Shown here: one piece after another, positions 53,973-62,714 of the stretch
Layout of the letters: the number at the start of each line of letters is the position of its first letter
How positions within the stretch are numbered: the stretch's first letter is position 1
Source of the DNA: Oceanospirillum sanctuarii
Lineage (GTDB): Bacteria > Pseudomonadota > Gammaproteobacteria > Pseudomonadales > Halomonadaceae
Assembly (NCBI RefSeq): GCF_002150805.1
Contig: NZ_MTBA01000001.1
Coordinates: forward strand, 765,854-829,853
Direction: 5' to 3'
Length of the DNA: 64,000 nucleotides
Notes under the pieces: model-generated
The model's database searches: none
The model's input: only the letters and a program-made list of their open reading frames with translations
Told to the model about the DNA's origin: nothing
Program-made: the position numbers and the translations under genes

Positions 53973-56774
53973 TTGTTGAATGACCTGATCTGGATACCAC
54001 TGTTACCCTTATTGGGAACCCTGGTACCACTCTTTGCATCGAGGTTTAGCCGCAGTGCGTGCGCTTTCCTTACTGCAGGCCTTCCCGCCCTTGCTTTAGT
54101 TCTGGTTTTACAGCTTGCGCCTCAGGTGTTTGAAGGTGAAACCGTTCGCCAAAGCTTCGGCTGGATTCCTCAGATGGGACTTGAGCTTGCGTTCCGTTTA
54201 GATGGTTTGGCACTGCTCTTTACCTTGCTGATTTTGGGGATAGGTTTACTGGTCGTGCTTTACGCACGCTATTACCTGTCGGAAAAAGATTCGATGGGTA
54301 AGTTCTACGCTTATCTGATTCTCTTTATGTTCGCCATGCTCGGCGTGGTGATGTCAGACAACCTGATCCAGCTATGGATGTTCTGGGAACTGACCAGTAT
54401 CAGCTCCTTCCTGCTGATCAGCTTCTGGGGGCACAAGACCGAAGCCCGCAAAGGTGCCCGTATGGCACTGACCATTACTGGTGCCGGTGGCCTGGCTTTG
54501 CTGGCGGGCGTTCTGCTGATCGGTAACGTTGTCGGCAGTTACAGCCTGCATGATGTTCTGGCCAGTGGCGATCTGATCCGCGAACATGCGGCTTACCCGG
54601 TTATTCTTGTTCTGGTTCTGCTGGGCGCGTTCACCAAATCTGCTCAGTTCCCGTTCCACTTCTGGCTGCCACATGCTATGGCGGCACCAACCCCGGTTAG
54701 TGCATACCTGCACTCAGCAACCATGGTTAAGGCGGGTATCTTCCTGATGGCCCGTATGTATCCGGTACTTTCCGGTACAGAGCTGTGGTTCCTGATTGTA
54801 AGCATGACAGGCCTGGCGACACTGCTTCTCGGTGCCTACGTTGCCCTGTTCAAACATGACCTGAAAGGCCTACTGGCTTACTCAACCGTCAGTCATCTGG
54901 GTCTGATCACCTTGTTGCTGGGCATGGGTACGGAGCTTGCTGCAGTCGCAGCCCTGTTCCACATCATTAACCACGCAACCTTTAAAGCGTCACTCTTTAT
55001 GGCTGCGGGTATCATTGATCACGAATCCGGCTCGCGGGATATGCGTCAGCTGAACGGTTTGTGGAAATACATGCCGTACACCGCGACATTGGCGATGGTT
55101 GCTGCTGCAGCAATGGCCGGTGTGCCACTGCTTAACGGCTTCCTGTCGAAAGAGATGTTCTTCGCAGAAACTCTGCATCAGGATTCTCTGGGTTCTCTGT
55201 CTTGGATGGTTCCCGTCTTTGCAACACTGGGCGGTGTTTTCTCTGTCGCCTACTCATTGCGCTTTATTCACGATGTATTCTTCAACGGCGAGCCGATCAA
55301 TCTGCCAAAAACGCCTCATGAGCCACCGCGCTACATGCGGGTTCCGGTCGAGATTCTGGTTGCGCTGTGCCTGTTAGTGGGTGTTCTGCCGACCTTTGTA
55401 ATCGGTGATCTGCTTTACACAGCGTCTGCGGCAACTCTGCAGGGTGCTGTACCTGAGTACAGTCTGGCGATCTGGCACGGCTTTAACTTCCCGCTGTTGA
55501 TGAGCTTTATTGCACTGGCTGGTGGTATTGCGGTTTATGTTAATCGTAAGGAACTGTTCCAGTTCCAGGCTCAGTTCCCTGAGAACGATCCGAAACTGGT
55601 CTTCGAAGCTATCATTCAGATGATCCATAAGCAGATTACCCGCTTTATGGAACTGGCAGAGAACGGCTCACTTCAGCGTTACAGCTATATGATGCTGAGC
55701 CTGGCCATGGTCATGATGGCCAAGCCTCTGCTGGATCTGAACGCAACCGCAGGCCATCGCCCGCAAATCCCGGTTGATGCGATCTCCATCACGGGTGCTG
55801 TCCTGCTGGCAATCGGCGCGCTGGCAACTGTGATCTGGAACCGTCAACGTATGGTGGCCCTGGTAGCGCTTTCCGTTGTTGGTTTGATCGTATCTCTGAT
55901 GTTCGCTAAGTTCTCAGCACCGGATCTGGCACTGACGCAGCTGGCTGTGGAAGTGGTAACCGTAATCCTGCTGATGTTGGCACTTTTCTTCCTGCCGCAG
56001 ACCACGCCAAAAGAGTCCTCGCCCAAGCGTGTAGCTCGTGATCTGGGTATTGCTGCTGTAATCGGCGGTGTCATCGGTACCATCAGCTACGCCATGATGA
56101 CCCGTCCGCTGGAAAGTATCTCTACCTTCTTCCTGGAAAACAGTAAGACCGGTGGCGGCGGTACCAACGTGGTGAACGTGATTCTGGTGGACTTCCGTGG
56201 CTTCGATACGCTGGGCGAGATCACCGTATTGGGTATTGCGGCACTGGGTATCTTCAAACTGATCGCCCGTATGCGCCTTTATATGCCTGCCAGTGATGGT
56301 GATGGCCGTCCATGGTCGAAAGACAGCCACCCTCTGATGCTGTCGGTGGTTTCTCAGAGCCTTCTGCCTCTGGCGCTGCTGGTATCCGCTTATATCTTCC
56401 TGCGTGGTCACAACATGCCGGGCGGTGGCTTTATTGCCGGTCTGATCACCTCTGTAGCCATTATTCAGCAGTACATTGCTCACGGTGTTGACTGGATCAA
56501 AGCCCGTATGAAGCTGGATTATCAACTGATGATCGGCAGCGGTATCACCATTGCGGCTCTGACAGGTCTGGGCAGCTGGTTCTTTGACCGTCCGTTCCTG
56601 ACCTCCTGGTTTGATCACTTCCATCTGCCTCTGGTGGGCGAATTTGAGCTGGCAAGCGCCATGCTGTTCGACCTCGGGGTATATCTGACCGTTGTAGGGG
56701 CAACCATGCTGATTCTGGCAAACCTCGGTAAATTGACGACCAGTGAACGTCCTGTACTGAAGGAGCACGATTAA
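53973..56774 (+). CDS. mrpA: Mrp Na+(K+)/H+ antiporter subunit A/B fusion
   Basis: A 933-residue membrane protein. Residues about 1-600 are the MrpA part related to NADH dehydrogenase ND5 ([40 protein letters not shown]), about 610-700 the MbhD-like part, and about 770-925 the fused MrpB domain ([16 protein letters not shown]). Fusion of A and B is the mark of group 2 Mrp (Pha/Sha) systems in proteobacteria. The complex exchanges monovalent cations for protons and gives Na+ and alkali tolerance, fitting a marine host. The TTG at 53973 has AGGAG six bases upstream. Confidence 0.95.
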   Translation: MLNDLIWIPLLPLLGTLVPLFASRFSRSACAFLTAGLPALALVLVLQLAPQVFEGETVRQSFGWIPQMGLELAFRLDGLALLFTLLILGIGLLVVLYARYYLSEKDSMGKFYAYLILFMFAMLGVVMSDNLIQLWMFWELTSISSFLLISFWGHKTEARKGARMALTITGAGGLALLAGVLLIGNVVGSYSLHDVLASGDLIREHAAYPVILVLVLLGAFTKSAQFPFHFWLPHAMAAPTPVSAYLHSATMVKAGIFLMARMYPVLSGTELWFLIVSMTGLATLLLGAYVALFKHDLKGLLAYSTVSHLGLITLLLGMGTELAAVAALFHIINHATFKASLFMAAGIIDHESGSRDMRQLNGLWKYMPYTATLAMVAAAAMAGVPLLNGFLSKEMFFAETLHQDSLGSLSWMVPVFATLGGVFSVAYSLRFIHDVFFNGEPINLPKTPHEPPRYMRVPVEILVALCLLVGVLPTFVIGDLLYTASAATLQGAVPEYSLAIWHGFNFPLLMSFIALAGGIAVYVNRKELFQFQAQFPENDPKLVFEAIIQMIHKQITRFMELAENGSLQRYSYMMLSLAMVMMAKPLLDLNATAGHRPQIPVDAISITGAVLLAIGALATVIWNRQRMVALVALSVVGLIVSLMFAKFSAPDLALTQLAVEVVTVILLMLALFFLPQTTPKESSPKRVARDLGIAAVIGGVIGTISYAMMTRPLESISTFFLENSKTGGGGTNVVNVILVDFRGFDTLGEITVLGIAALGIFKLIARMRLYMPASDGDGRPWSKDSHPLMLSVVSQSLLPLALLVSAYIFLRGHNMPGGGFIAGLITSVAIIQQYIAHGVDWIKARMKLDYQLMIGSGITIAALTGLGSWFFDRPFLTSWFDHFHLPLVGEFELASAMLFDLGVYLTVVGATMLILANLGKLTTSERPVLKEHD

Positions 56775-56776
56775 TA

Positions 56777-57142
56777 ATGGAAGGACTATACGCTTTCTGC
56801 GTAGGCCTGCTGACGGCCTGCGGTATTTTCTTAGCCCTTCGCGGACGGACTTTCCCCGTGGTTGTGGGCCTGACACTGCTTTCTTATGCAGTTAACCTGT
56901 TCCTGTTTGCCAGCGGCCGCCTGAAACTGAATGCGGCTGCGGTTCTGGGACAGTCCGAGCAATACAGTGATCCACTGCCTCAGGCACTGGTTCTGACTGC
57001 GATCGTAATTGGTTTTGCAATGACAGCCTTTGTTGTAATTCTGGCAATGCGTGCCCGGGCCGATCTGGGTAACGACCACGTGGATGGCCGCCTGCCTGAA
57101 GCGCCTAAGCCACGTCTTCCTCGTCGTACGGGGGGACAATAA
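56777..57142 (+). CDS. mrpC: Mrp antiporter subunit C
   Basis: A 121-residue NuoK-like subunit with three hydrophobic helices (about 3-22, 26-44, 74-98) and the motif DPLPQALVLTAIVIGFAMTAF shared by MrpC and NuoK. The start is two bases after the mrpA stop, and its stop overlaps the mrpD start (TAATG). Confidence 0.95.
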   Translation: MEGLYAFCVGLLTACGIFLALRGRTFPVVVGLTLLSYAVNLFLFASGRLKLNAAAVLGQSEQYSDPLPQALVLTAIVIGFAMTAFVVILAMRARADLGNDHVDGRLPEAPKPRLPRRTGGQ

Positions 57143-58668
57143 TGCAGCATCTGGCTATTCTTCCGATTCTGATCCCTCTATTTACCGGTGCACTGCTTCT
57201 GCTGCCACCGTTTAAAGACATTCTGAATCGTCAGCGCGGACTGGCTCTGGTTTCTGTCACCGCACAGATTATCTTTGCCGCCATGCTACTGATGACCGCA
57301 GCAACTGAAGGCACCCAGATGTATGTTCTGGGTGACTGGCAGCCGCCTTTCGGCATCGTTCTGGTGGCTGATCGTCTGTCTACTATGCTGGTGCTGCTGA
57401 CTTCAGTGCTTTGTGCCGGTGCATTGCTTTACGCCTGTGCCGGTCAGGACAAAGGCGGTCAGTACTTCCACCCTCTGTTTATGTTCCAGGTGATGGGGAT
57501 CAACGGTGCGTTTCTGACCGGCGACATCTTCAACCTGTTCGTATTCTTCGAAGTTCTGCTGATCGCATCCTACGCCCTGCTGGTTCACGGTGGTGGTAAA
57601 CAGAAGACTCAGGCGGCGGTTCACTATGTGATTCTGAACCTGATCGGTTCCAGCCTGTTCCTGTTTGGTCTGGGTATTCTGTACGGCACGCTGGGCACCC
57701 TGAATATCGCTGATATGGCAATTCAGGTACGTCATCTGGGTGAAGCAGAAGCGATTCTGGCCAAAGCCGGTGGTTTGTTGCTGCTGTTGGTATTTGGCCT
57801 GAAAGCAGCCCTTCTACCACTGCACTTCTGGCTACCGCGCACCTACTCGTCCGCTTCAGCCCCTGTTGCAGCCCTCTTCGCTATTATGACCAAGGTTGGT
57901 ATCTACAGTATCTTCCGCGTTCATACGCTGATCTTTGGCGAAGAGGCGAATCTGCTGGCAGATATCGCACTGCCTTGGCTCTGGCCAATGGCGATGGGCA
58001 CTCTGGCAATCGGTACTCTGGGTGTTTTCGCAAGTCCGACACTGCGTGTTATGACCGCGAACCTTGTGGTGATCTCAGCAGGTACTCTGCTGATTGCTGC
58101 AGCACTTCAGTCCGAGAAAGCAACCTCTGCAGCACTGTACTACATGTTGCACAGTACGCTGGTTACCGGTGCACTCTTCCTGATTGCAGATCTGATCTCC
58201 CGTCAGCGTGGTAAAGCGGAAGACCGTTTCGTGAAATCCCGTGCGATGGCTCAGCCTAAGCTACTGGGTTTTGCCTTTGTGATTGCCGCTCTGGCTATTA
58301 TCGGTCTGCCGCCACTGTCTGGTTTTGTTGGCAAGGTTCTGATCATGCGTGCTGCTGAATCAACCGCTGAGATCATCTGGATCTGGCCGCTGATTCTGGT
58401 AAGCAGTCTGATGGGGCTGGTTGCTATCTCCCGTGCAGGTACCACCCTGTTCTGGCGTGTCACCACCGCACCATCCAGTGATGATAAAGCACATCCCTTT
58501 GAGATTGCGGGTATTGCGCTGCTGCTGGCCGCTTCACCGCTGCTGGTGATCTTTGGTGGTTTTGTCACTGAGTTTACCGCCGATGCCGCCCAGCAACTGC
58601 ACGATCTGACCCAATCCGTAAATGCTCTTCTGCCTGAAAGCACCCTACATACCGGAGGCGATCACTAA
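57142..58668 (+). CDS. mrpD: Mrp antiporter subunit D
   Basis: A 508-residue ND2/ND4/ND5-type subunit with about 14 helices. It has the proton-channel signatures NLFVFFEVLLIASYALLVHG, LLPLHFWLPRTYSSASAPVAA (the conserved Lys precedes it) and PPLSGFVGKVLI. Its start and stop both overlap neighbouring genes by one base (TAATG), so the operon is translationally coupled. Confidence 0.95.
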   Translation: MQHLAILPILIPLFTGALLLLPPFKDILNRQRGLALVSVTAQIIFAAMLLMTAATEGTQMYVLGDWQPPFGIVLVADRLSTMLVLLTSVLCAGALLYACAGQDKGGQYFHPLFMFQVMGINGAFLTGDIFNLFVFFEVLLIASYALLVHGGGKQKTQAAVHYVILNLIGSSLFLFGLGILYGTLGTLNIADMAIQVRHLGEAEAILAKAGGLLLLLVFGLKAALLPLHFWLPRTYSSASAPVAALFAIMTKVGIYSIFRVHTLIFGEEANLLADIALPWLWPMAMGTLAIGTLGVFASPTLRVMTANLVVISAGTLLIAAALQSEKATSAALYYMLHSTLVTGALFLIADLISRQRGKAEDRFVKSRAMAQPKLLGFAFVIAALAIIGLPPLSGFVGKVLIMRAAESTAEIIWIWPLILVSSLMGLVAISRAGTTLFWRVTTAPSSDDKAHPFEIAGIALLLAASPLLVIFGGFVTEFTADAAQQLHDLTQSVNALLPESTLHTGGDH

Positions 58669-59171
58669 TGTTTACGGTAAGAGAATCCCGTTTTCTGCCG
58701 ATGCCATTTCACAGCCTCCTGCTGTTGGTGGTTTGGCTGCTGCTGAATAACACACTGGCCTTTGGCCATATCCTGCTGGCTCTTTTCTTTGGCTGGTCGA
58801 TCCCGAAACTGGTGTCCATCCTGAAGCACGGACACCCGACCATCAAAAAGCCCTGGCTGACAGTACGCTACTTCTTCATGGTGATGATGGACATCATCGT
58901 TGCCAATATCGAAGTTGCCATGATGGTGCTTGGCCCACTGAAAAAACTACAGCCGGGCTTTGTCGCCATTCCACTGGATATCACCTCTGATCTTGGAGTG
59001 ACGCTGCTGGCCAGTACTATTTCCCTGACCCCGGGTACGGTCAGTGCCGAAATCTCTGAAGATCGAAAATGGCTCTACGTTCACGCATTGCACATGGATG
59101 ATCCTCAGGAGCTGATCGATCAGGCCAAGAAGCGTTATGAAGCACCGCTGAAGGAGATTCTGGGATGTTAA
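58668..59171 (+). CDS. mrpE: Mrp antiporter subunit E
   Basis: A 167-residue membrane subunit with two N-terminal helices and the family motifs MPFHSLLLLVVWLLLNNT and TLLASTISLTPGTVSAEIS. MrpE is needed for stability or activity of the complex. It overlaps the mrpF start by seven bases. Confidence 0.94.
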   Translation: MFTVRESRFLPMPFHSLLLLVVWLLLNNTLAFGHILLALFFGWSIPKLVSILKHGHPTIKKPWLTVRYFFMVMMDIIVANIEVAMMVLGPLKKLQPGFVAIPLDITSDLGVTLLASTISLTPGTVSAEISEDRKWLYVHALHMDDPQELIDQAKKRYEAPLKEILGC

Positions 59172-59434
59172 GTTGGGCTATTAATTTTACCGCTGCGATG
59201 ATCTGTATAGCGCTGATCCTCAACCTGTGGCGAATGGTTCAGGGCCCAAGCATTCAGGATCGCATTCTGGCACTGGATACCATGTGCATTAACAGTATTG
59301 CGCTGATCATTCTGTACGGCATCAACATGGGTACGGGTCTTTATTTTGAGGCAGCACTGCTGATTGCGATGATGGGCTTTGTAAGTACATCCGCACTGTG
59401 CAAATACCTGCTGCGTGGCGACCTGATCGAATAA
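59165..59434 (+). CDS. mrpF: Mrp antiporter subunit F
   Basis: An 89-residue protein with three helices and the MrpF motif VQGPSIQDRILALDTMCIN. Its start overlaps mrpE; a 72-bp gap, the longest in the operon, separates it from mrpG. Confidence 0.94.
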   Translation: MLSWAINFTAAMICIALILNLWRMVQGPSIQDRILALDTMCINSIALIILYGINMGTGLYFEAALLIAMMGFVSTSALCKYLLRGDLIE

Positions 59435-59506
59435 GAAAGATCAGCACCCTAACCCTAATGCAATAAGCAGGAGCCGGGCTCCTGCTCTGAAAATTTAAGG
59501 TGAAAT

Positions 59507-59899
59507 ATGGAAACCTGGCTGGAGGGCATTGTCGCCCTCATCCTAGTATTCGGAGGCGCTTTCCTGCTGATCGGCTCGATCGGTCTGGTTCGTCTGCCTG
59601 ATATCTATACCCGCCTGCATGGGCCTACCAAGGCAACAACACTGGGCATTGCAAGTTTACTGCTGGTTTCGGCAGTGGTATCCAGTGTTCTGCAGGGAAC
59701 AATCTCTGTGCATGAATTGCTGATCACACTCTTCCTGCTGATCACAGCACCTGTTTCGGCCAATATGATCGCCAAAACTGCAATGCACCATGATCTGCCC
59801 GCTTGGAAACGTACTCAGGGTCAGGAACTGATCGAGCCTGCCAGCCGTCAGGCTGCTCCTGATGATCATCAGGAAGAACGCGACACCAAGCTACCTTAG
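59507..59899 (+). CDS. mrpG: Mrp antiporter subunit G
   Basis: A 130-residue subunit with three helices and the MrpG/PhaG motif IGSIGLVRLPDIYTRLHGPT. The C-terminal 40 residues are hydrophilic and rich in Asp, Glu and Gln. TAAGGTGA precedes the ATG. It is last in the operon and followed by a strong terminator. Confidence 0.94.
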   Translation: METWLEGIVALILVFGGAFLLIGSIGLVRLPDIYTRLHGPTKATTLGIASLLLVSAVVSSVLQGTISVHELLITLFLLITAPVSANMIAKTAMHHDLPAWKRTQGQELIEPASRQAAPDDHQEERDTKLP

Positions 59900-59944
59900 G
59901 TGCCGTTCCTCCACTCTGTTGCAGAACAGAGCTGATCATCAAAC

Positions 59945-59984
59945 AAAAATAACCCCGCAAGTTACGGCTTGCGGGGTTATTTTT
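59945..59984. terminator. Terminator of the mrp operon
   Basis: A 17-bp perfect stem (59945-59961 with 59968-59984, core AACCCCGCAAG) around TTACGG, ending in a T-run. Confidence 0.93.
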
Positions 59985-60038
59985 TGCCTGTTTTAAACGC
60001 AACCATAGACCTGACAGTCAGATTAAGGCAAAATCCAA

Positions 60039-60056
60039 TTCATACACACGTTTGAA
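60039..60056 (+). promoter_or_regulatory. PsrA-type palindrome upstream of the FabH2-like gene
   Basis: TTCATAC-ACAC-GTTTGAA is one mismatch from the palindrome TTCAAAC-N4-GTTTGAA found before the SCP2 gene. It lies 218 bp before the start codon. No good promoter is recognisable beside it. The rest of 59985-60274 holds no gene. Confidence 0.45.
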
Positions 60057-60274
60057 ACACTGATTTGTTTGTAGATCTGTCAGTATCGGCCGTCTTGCCA
60101 GAAACCCTCTTCCGGCACCAAAGATCCGTTACGCGTCTCAAAATCAACCTGAAGCAACTATGCTCTGATTCACAGGCTAATCCTGAACAAGCCCTGAATC
60201 TCAGTTCGTTATGAGATGAATTTCAACGAGCCAAAAGCTATAGGTTGCACTGACTGATACAGGTGAAAGTTAAA

Positions 60275-61399
60275 ATGCAAAATAATGTTGTGATCAGCGG
60301 TGCTGGTCTTTGGAATCCGGAAAACAGCATCAGCAACGAAGAGCTGGTGGAAAGCTACAACGCCTATGCAGCGCTTTACAACGAGCGTCACGCTACAGAA
60401 ATTGAAGCGGGTGAGCTAACAGCAAAGCCCTTCTCAAGCGCTGAATTTATCGAGAAAGCCTCCGGCATCAAATCCCGCTACGCGTTTGTTAAAGAAGGTA
60501 TTCTGGATCCCGAGCGTATGCGCCCGGTTCTTGAAGAACGCTCCGATGAAGAGCTGTCTCATCAGGCAGAAATGGCAGTAAACGCAGCCAAAATTGCTCT
60601 GAAAGAAGCAAACAAAACAGCAGACCAGATCGATGCCGTAATCGTGTCCTGCGCCTACACTCAACGCTCCTACCCAGCTATCGCCATTGAAGTTCAGCAT
60701 GCACTGGGCATTGAAGGTTTTGGCTTTGATATGCTGGTAGCCTGCTCAGCAGCCACTTTTGCTCTACACCGCGCCTATGAGATGGTTGCCGCAGGGACGG
60801 CCAAAGCCGTTCTCGTGATCAATCCAGAGCTGACCTCACCTCAGGTGAACTATATGGATCGTGACAGTCACTTTATCTTTGGTGACGTAGCCACAGCGAC
60901 CATTCTGGAGCAGGAAAGCAGCTGCAATTCAGAGCACGCTTACCGAATTCTGGGCGTTAAAGCACAAACCAGCTACTCCAATAATATCCGTTCAAACTTC
61001 GGTTATCTGTCCCGCGTAACCGATGTAGACCCGTACTCTGCAGACAAGCTGTTTCACCAGAACGGCCGTAAAGTGTTTAAAGAAGTATGCCCGATGGCAG
61101 CTCAGCACATTACTGATCACGTTGCAGCAACTGGCAACGACAATAGTGATATCCGCCGCTGGTGGTTGCATCAGGCGAATATCAATATGAACACCCTGAT
61201 CGGTAAAAAATTGATGGGACGCGATCCATCTGCTGATGAAGCCCCTATCGTGCTGGACCAATACGCCAATACCGCATCTGCGGGTTCTCTGATCGCCTTC
61301 AACAAGAACCACAAGGATCTGGTGAAAGGTGATAAAGGTGTTATCTGTTCCTTTGGTGCCGGTTACTCCATTGGTAGTCTGGTGATTGAAAAGCTTTAA
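60275..61399 (+). CDS. 3-oxoacyl-ACP synthase III-like condensing enzyme (FabH2 type)
   Basis: A 374-residue thiolase-fold condensing enzyme with the KAS III triad: Cys157 (VACSAATFA), His299 (WLHQANIN) and Asn332 (YANTASAGS). The N-terminus (VISGAGLWNPENSISNEELV) and the extra length over ordinary FabH (about 320) resemble the Pseudomonas FabH2 group (PA3286), which condenses medium-chain acyl-CoA from beta-oxidation with malonyl-ACP. That specificity is inferred, not seen. The ATG at 60275 follows AGGTGA; a GTG at 60263 has no site. It stands alone, behind a PsrA-like site. Confidence 0.87.
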   Translation: MQNNVVISGAGLWNPENSISNEELVESYNAYAALYNERHATEIEAGELTAKPFSSAEFIEKASGIKSRYAFVKEGILDPERMRPVLEERSDEELSHQAEMAVNAAKIALKEANKTADQIDAVIVSCAYTQRSYPAIAIEVQHALGIEGFGFDMLVACSAATFALHRAYEMVAAGTAKAVLVINPELTSPQVNYMDRDSHFIFGDVATATILEQESSCNSEHAYRILGVKAQTSYSNNIRSNFGYLSRVTDVDPYSADKLFHQNGRKVFKEVCPMAAQHITDHVAATGNDNSDIRRWWLHQANINMNTLIGKKLMGRDPSADEAPIVLDQYANTASAGSLIAFNKNHKDLVKGDKGVICSFGAGYSIGSLVIEKL

Positions 61400-61430
61400 G
61401 CCGTTCATCCGGACGCTCTTAGCATCAACA

Positions 61431-61457
61431 AAAAAACCGCCATTAAGGCGGTTTTTT
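61431..61457. terminator. Bidirectional terminator
   Basis: AAAAAACCGCC (61431-61441)/GGCGGTTTTTT (61447-61457), five-base loop, between convergent genes. Confidence 0.92.
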
Positions 61458-61484
61458 ATGCAATATTCTTCATTACCTGAACGA

Positions 61485-61808
61485 TTAGCGATCCCGGCTT
61501 TTGCTCTTTTCGAACTCAGATACCAGTTTATAAAAGCCAAAAGCGACCATCAGAATACCGATAGCAGCAAAGCCATTCGTCAGCTGAGAAACAAACTCAT
61601 CACGGCTTATCGCCAACTCTTCTTTGTAAACCAGAGGTGCAAACAGGGTCGCCATAAAGAAGGGGGTAAAGTAAAGAAACATCCCTACAGCGGACAGGCT
61701 GATCCAGAAATTTCTGCGAACAAACAGAAGCACCATCGTAATCAGCAGCAAATAAAAAGACACGTCTTCAAGCATACGCATCAGAAGTGTTTCAGCAGAA
61801 TAATCCAT
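61485..61808 (-). CDS. Small membrane protein of unknown function, 107 residues
   Basis: Three hydrophobic segments (about 16-31, 39-57 and 79-98) and a charged C-terminus (EFEKSKSRDR). I do not recognise a family. The ATG at 61808 follows GGGGA and is two bases beyond the stop of the upstream gene, so the two are coupled; a TTG at 61823 overlapping the upstream gene is less likely. Probably works with its neighbour at the membrane, by context only. Confidence 0.75.
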   Translation of the reverse strand: MDYSAETLLMRMLEDVSFYLLLITMVLLFVRRNFWISLSAVGMFLYFTPFFMATLFAPLVYKEELAISRDEFVSQLTNGFAAIGILMVAFGFYKLVSEFEKSKSRDR

Positions 61809-61810
61809 AT

Positions 61811-62296
61811 TTATCTTCCCCAACCCCGTTGTTCAGAATCATCAGACTTATCCCTTGATGACAAGCGATCAGCACTCTCACCCTCTGGGCGGCTGCGGTT
61901 TATTCGACTCTCAAAAAGGTCTCGGTTACGCTGAAACTGAGGCGGCAGACTTGAAGCAGGAGGCGCGGACACAGGTTTACGGGCTTCCAACTTCGCCTTA
62001 AGAATGGAAGCCTGACTGAGAATCGCATAGCCACACATCACAACACCGATGTAGCGCAGATAATCAATAATTGGCAGATAACTCAGCAGTTCGTAGTCAT
62101 ACATCAGGTCTTTGGAAGCGAAGACAACGGTGTAGATATAGTGAGGCGCTCCCATCAGAAACAAGCCGATAAAAAGCGTTTTACCCTTCTCACTTTTAGC
62201 CCGAAACAGCAGCAGATACGCTGCAACCAGAAGTGCATAAAGGGCGGGGTCGTTAGCAAGGGCCTTCGCCACTGCTTCCTGCACACTGCCATCCAT
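61811..62296 (-). CDS. Membrane protein with disordered tail, unknown function, 161 residues
   Basis: Three hydrophobic segments (about 18-32, 39-58 and 76-98) are followed by a 60-residue hydrophilic tail rich in Arg, Ser, Asp and Pro, ending QRGWGR. No family recognised. AAGGAA precedes the ATG. It forms a two-gene unit with the next gene, convergent with the FabH2-like gene. Confidence 0.75.
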   Translation of the reverse strand: MDGSVQEAVAKALANDPALYALLVAAYLLLFRAKSEKGKTLFIGLFLMGAPHYIYTVVFASKDLMYDYELLSYLPIIDYLRYIGVVMCGYAILSQASILKAKLEARKPVSAPPASSLPPQFQRNRDLFESRINRSRPEGESADRLSSRDKSDDSEQRGWGR

Positions 62297-62714
62297 AGAA
62301 ATTCCTTTGCATTTATAAAGCTTTAAAGATGAAACTGAGTTACCGAAACAGTCACCCAGTTTTTTAGAGCAAACAATTTAAGAACAAACCGAGCCTTCTG
62401 TCCAAAAATTAAGTCTTCGTTGAATTAATTATCGCCCCTCAAGCTTTAAAACAGAAAAGTCATCCGGAGAACTGGTTCACAAGCTTCCAATCACTTACAA
62501 ATCGATACATTCCGCCAAAAGCTATCCGGCCAAACGGCACAGAACCAGAAAAACCTTCCGCAGCCCCTTTAAAATGTACTTTATAAGCGGGATATAAATT
62601 GCCATTCAGAAAACAGACCAATAAAAACAGCGAGTTAGCCCACAGTAGAGTGATTGCACCATATCTGCATTTCTTTTAAATTCGGCACAACTTAAATTCC
62701 CAGGACTCCCCACA
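62297..62714. other. Intergenic region without a recognised gene
   Basis: These 418 bp between divergent genes contain only very short frames without ribosome sites. The sequence is AT-rich towards the middle; I see no clear promoter, repeat or RNA. Confidence 0.5.

Noticed and set aside
55914-56876. 320-codon open frame on the minus strand
   Set aside because: It lies antisense to mrpA/mrpC, which are certain by homology; the product is Gln/His/Arg-rich and resembles nothing.
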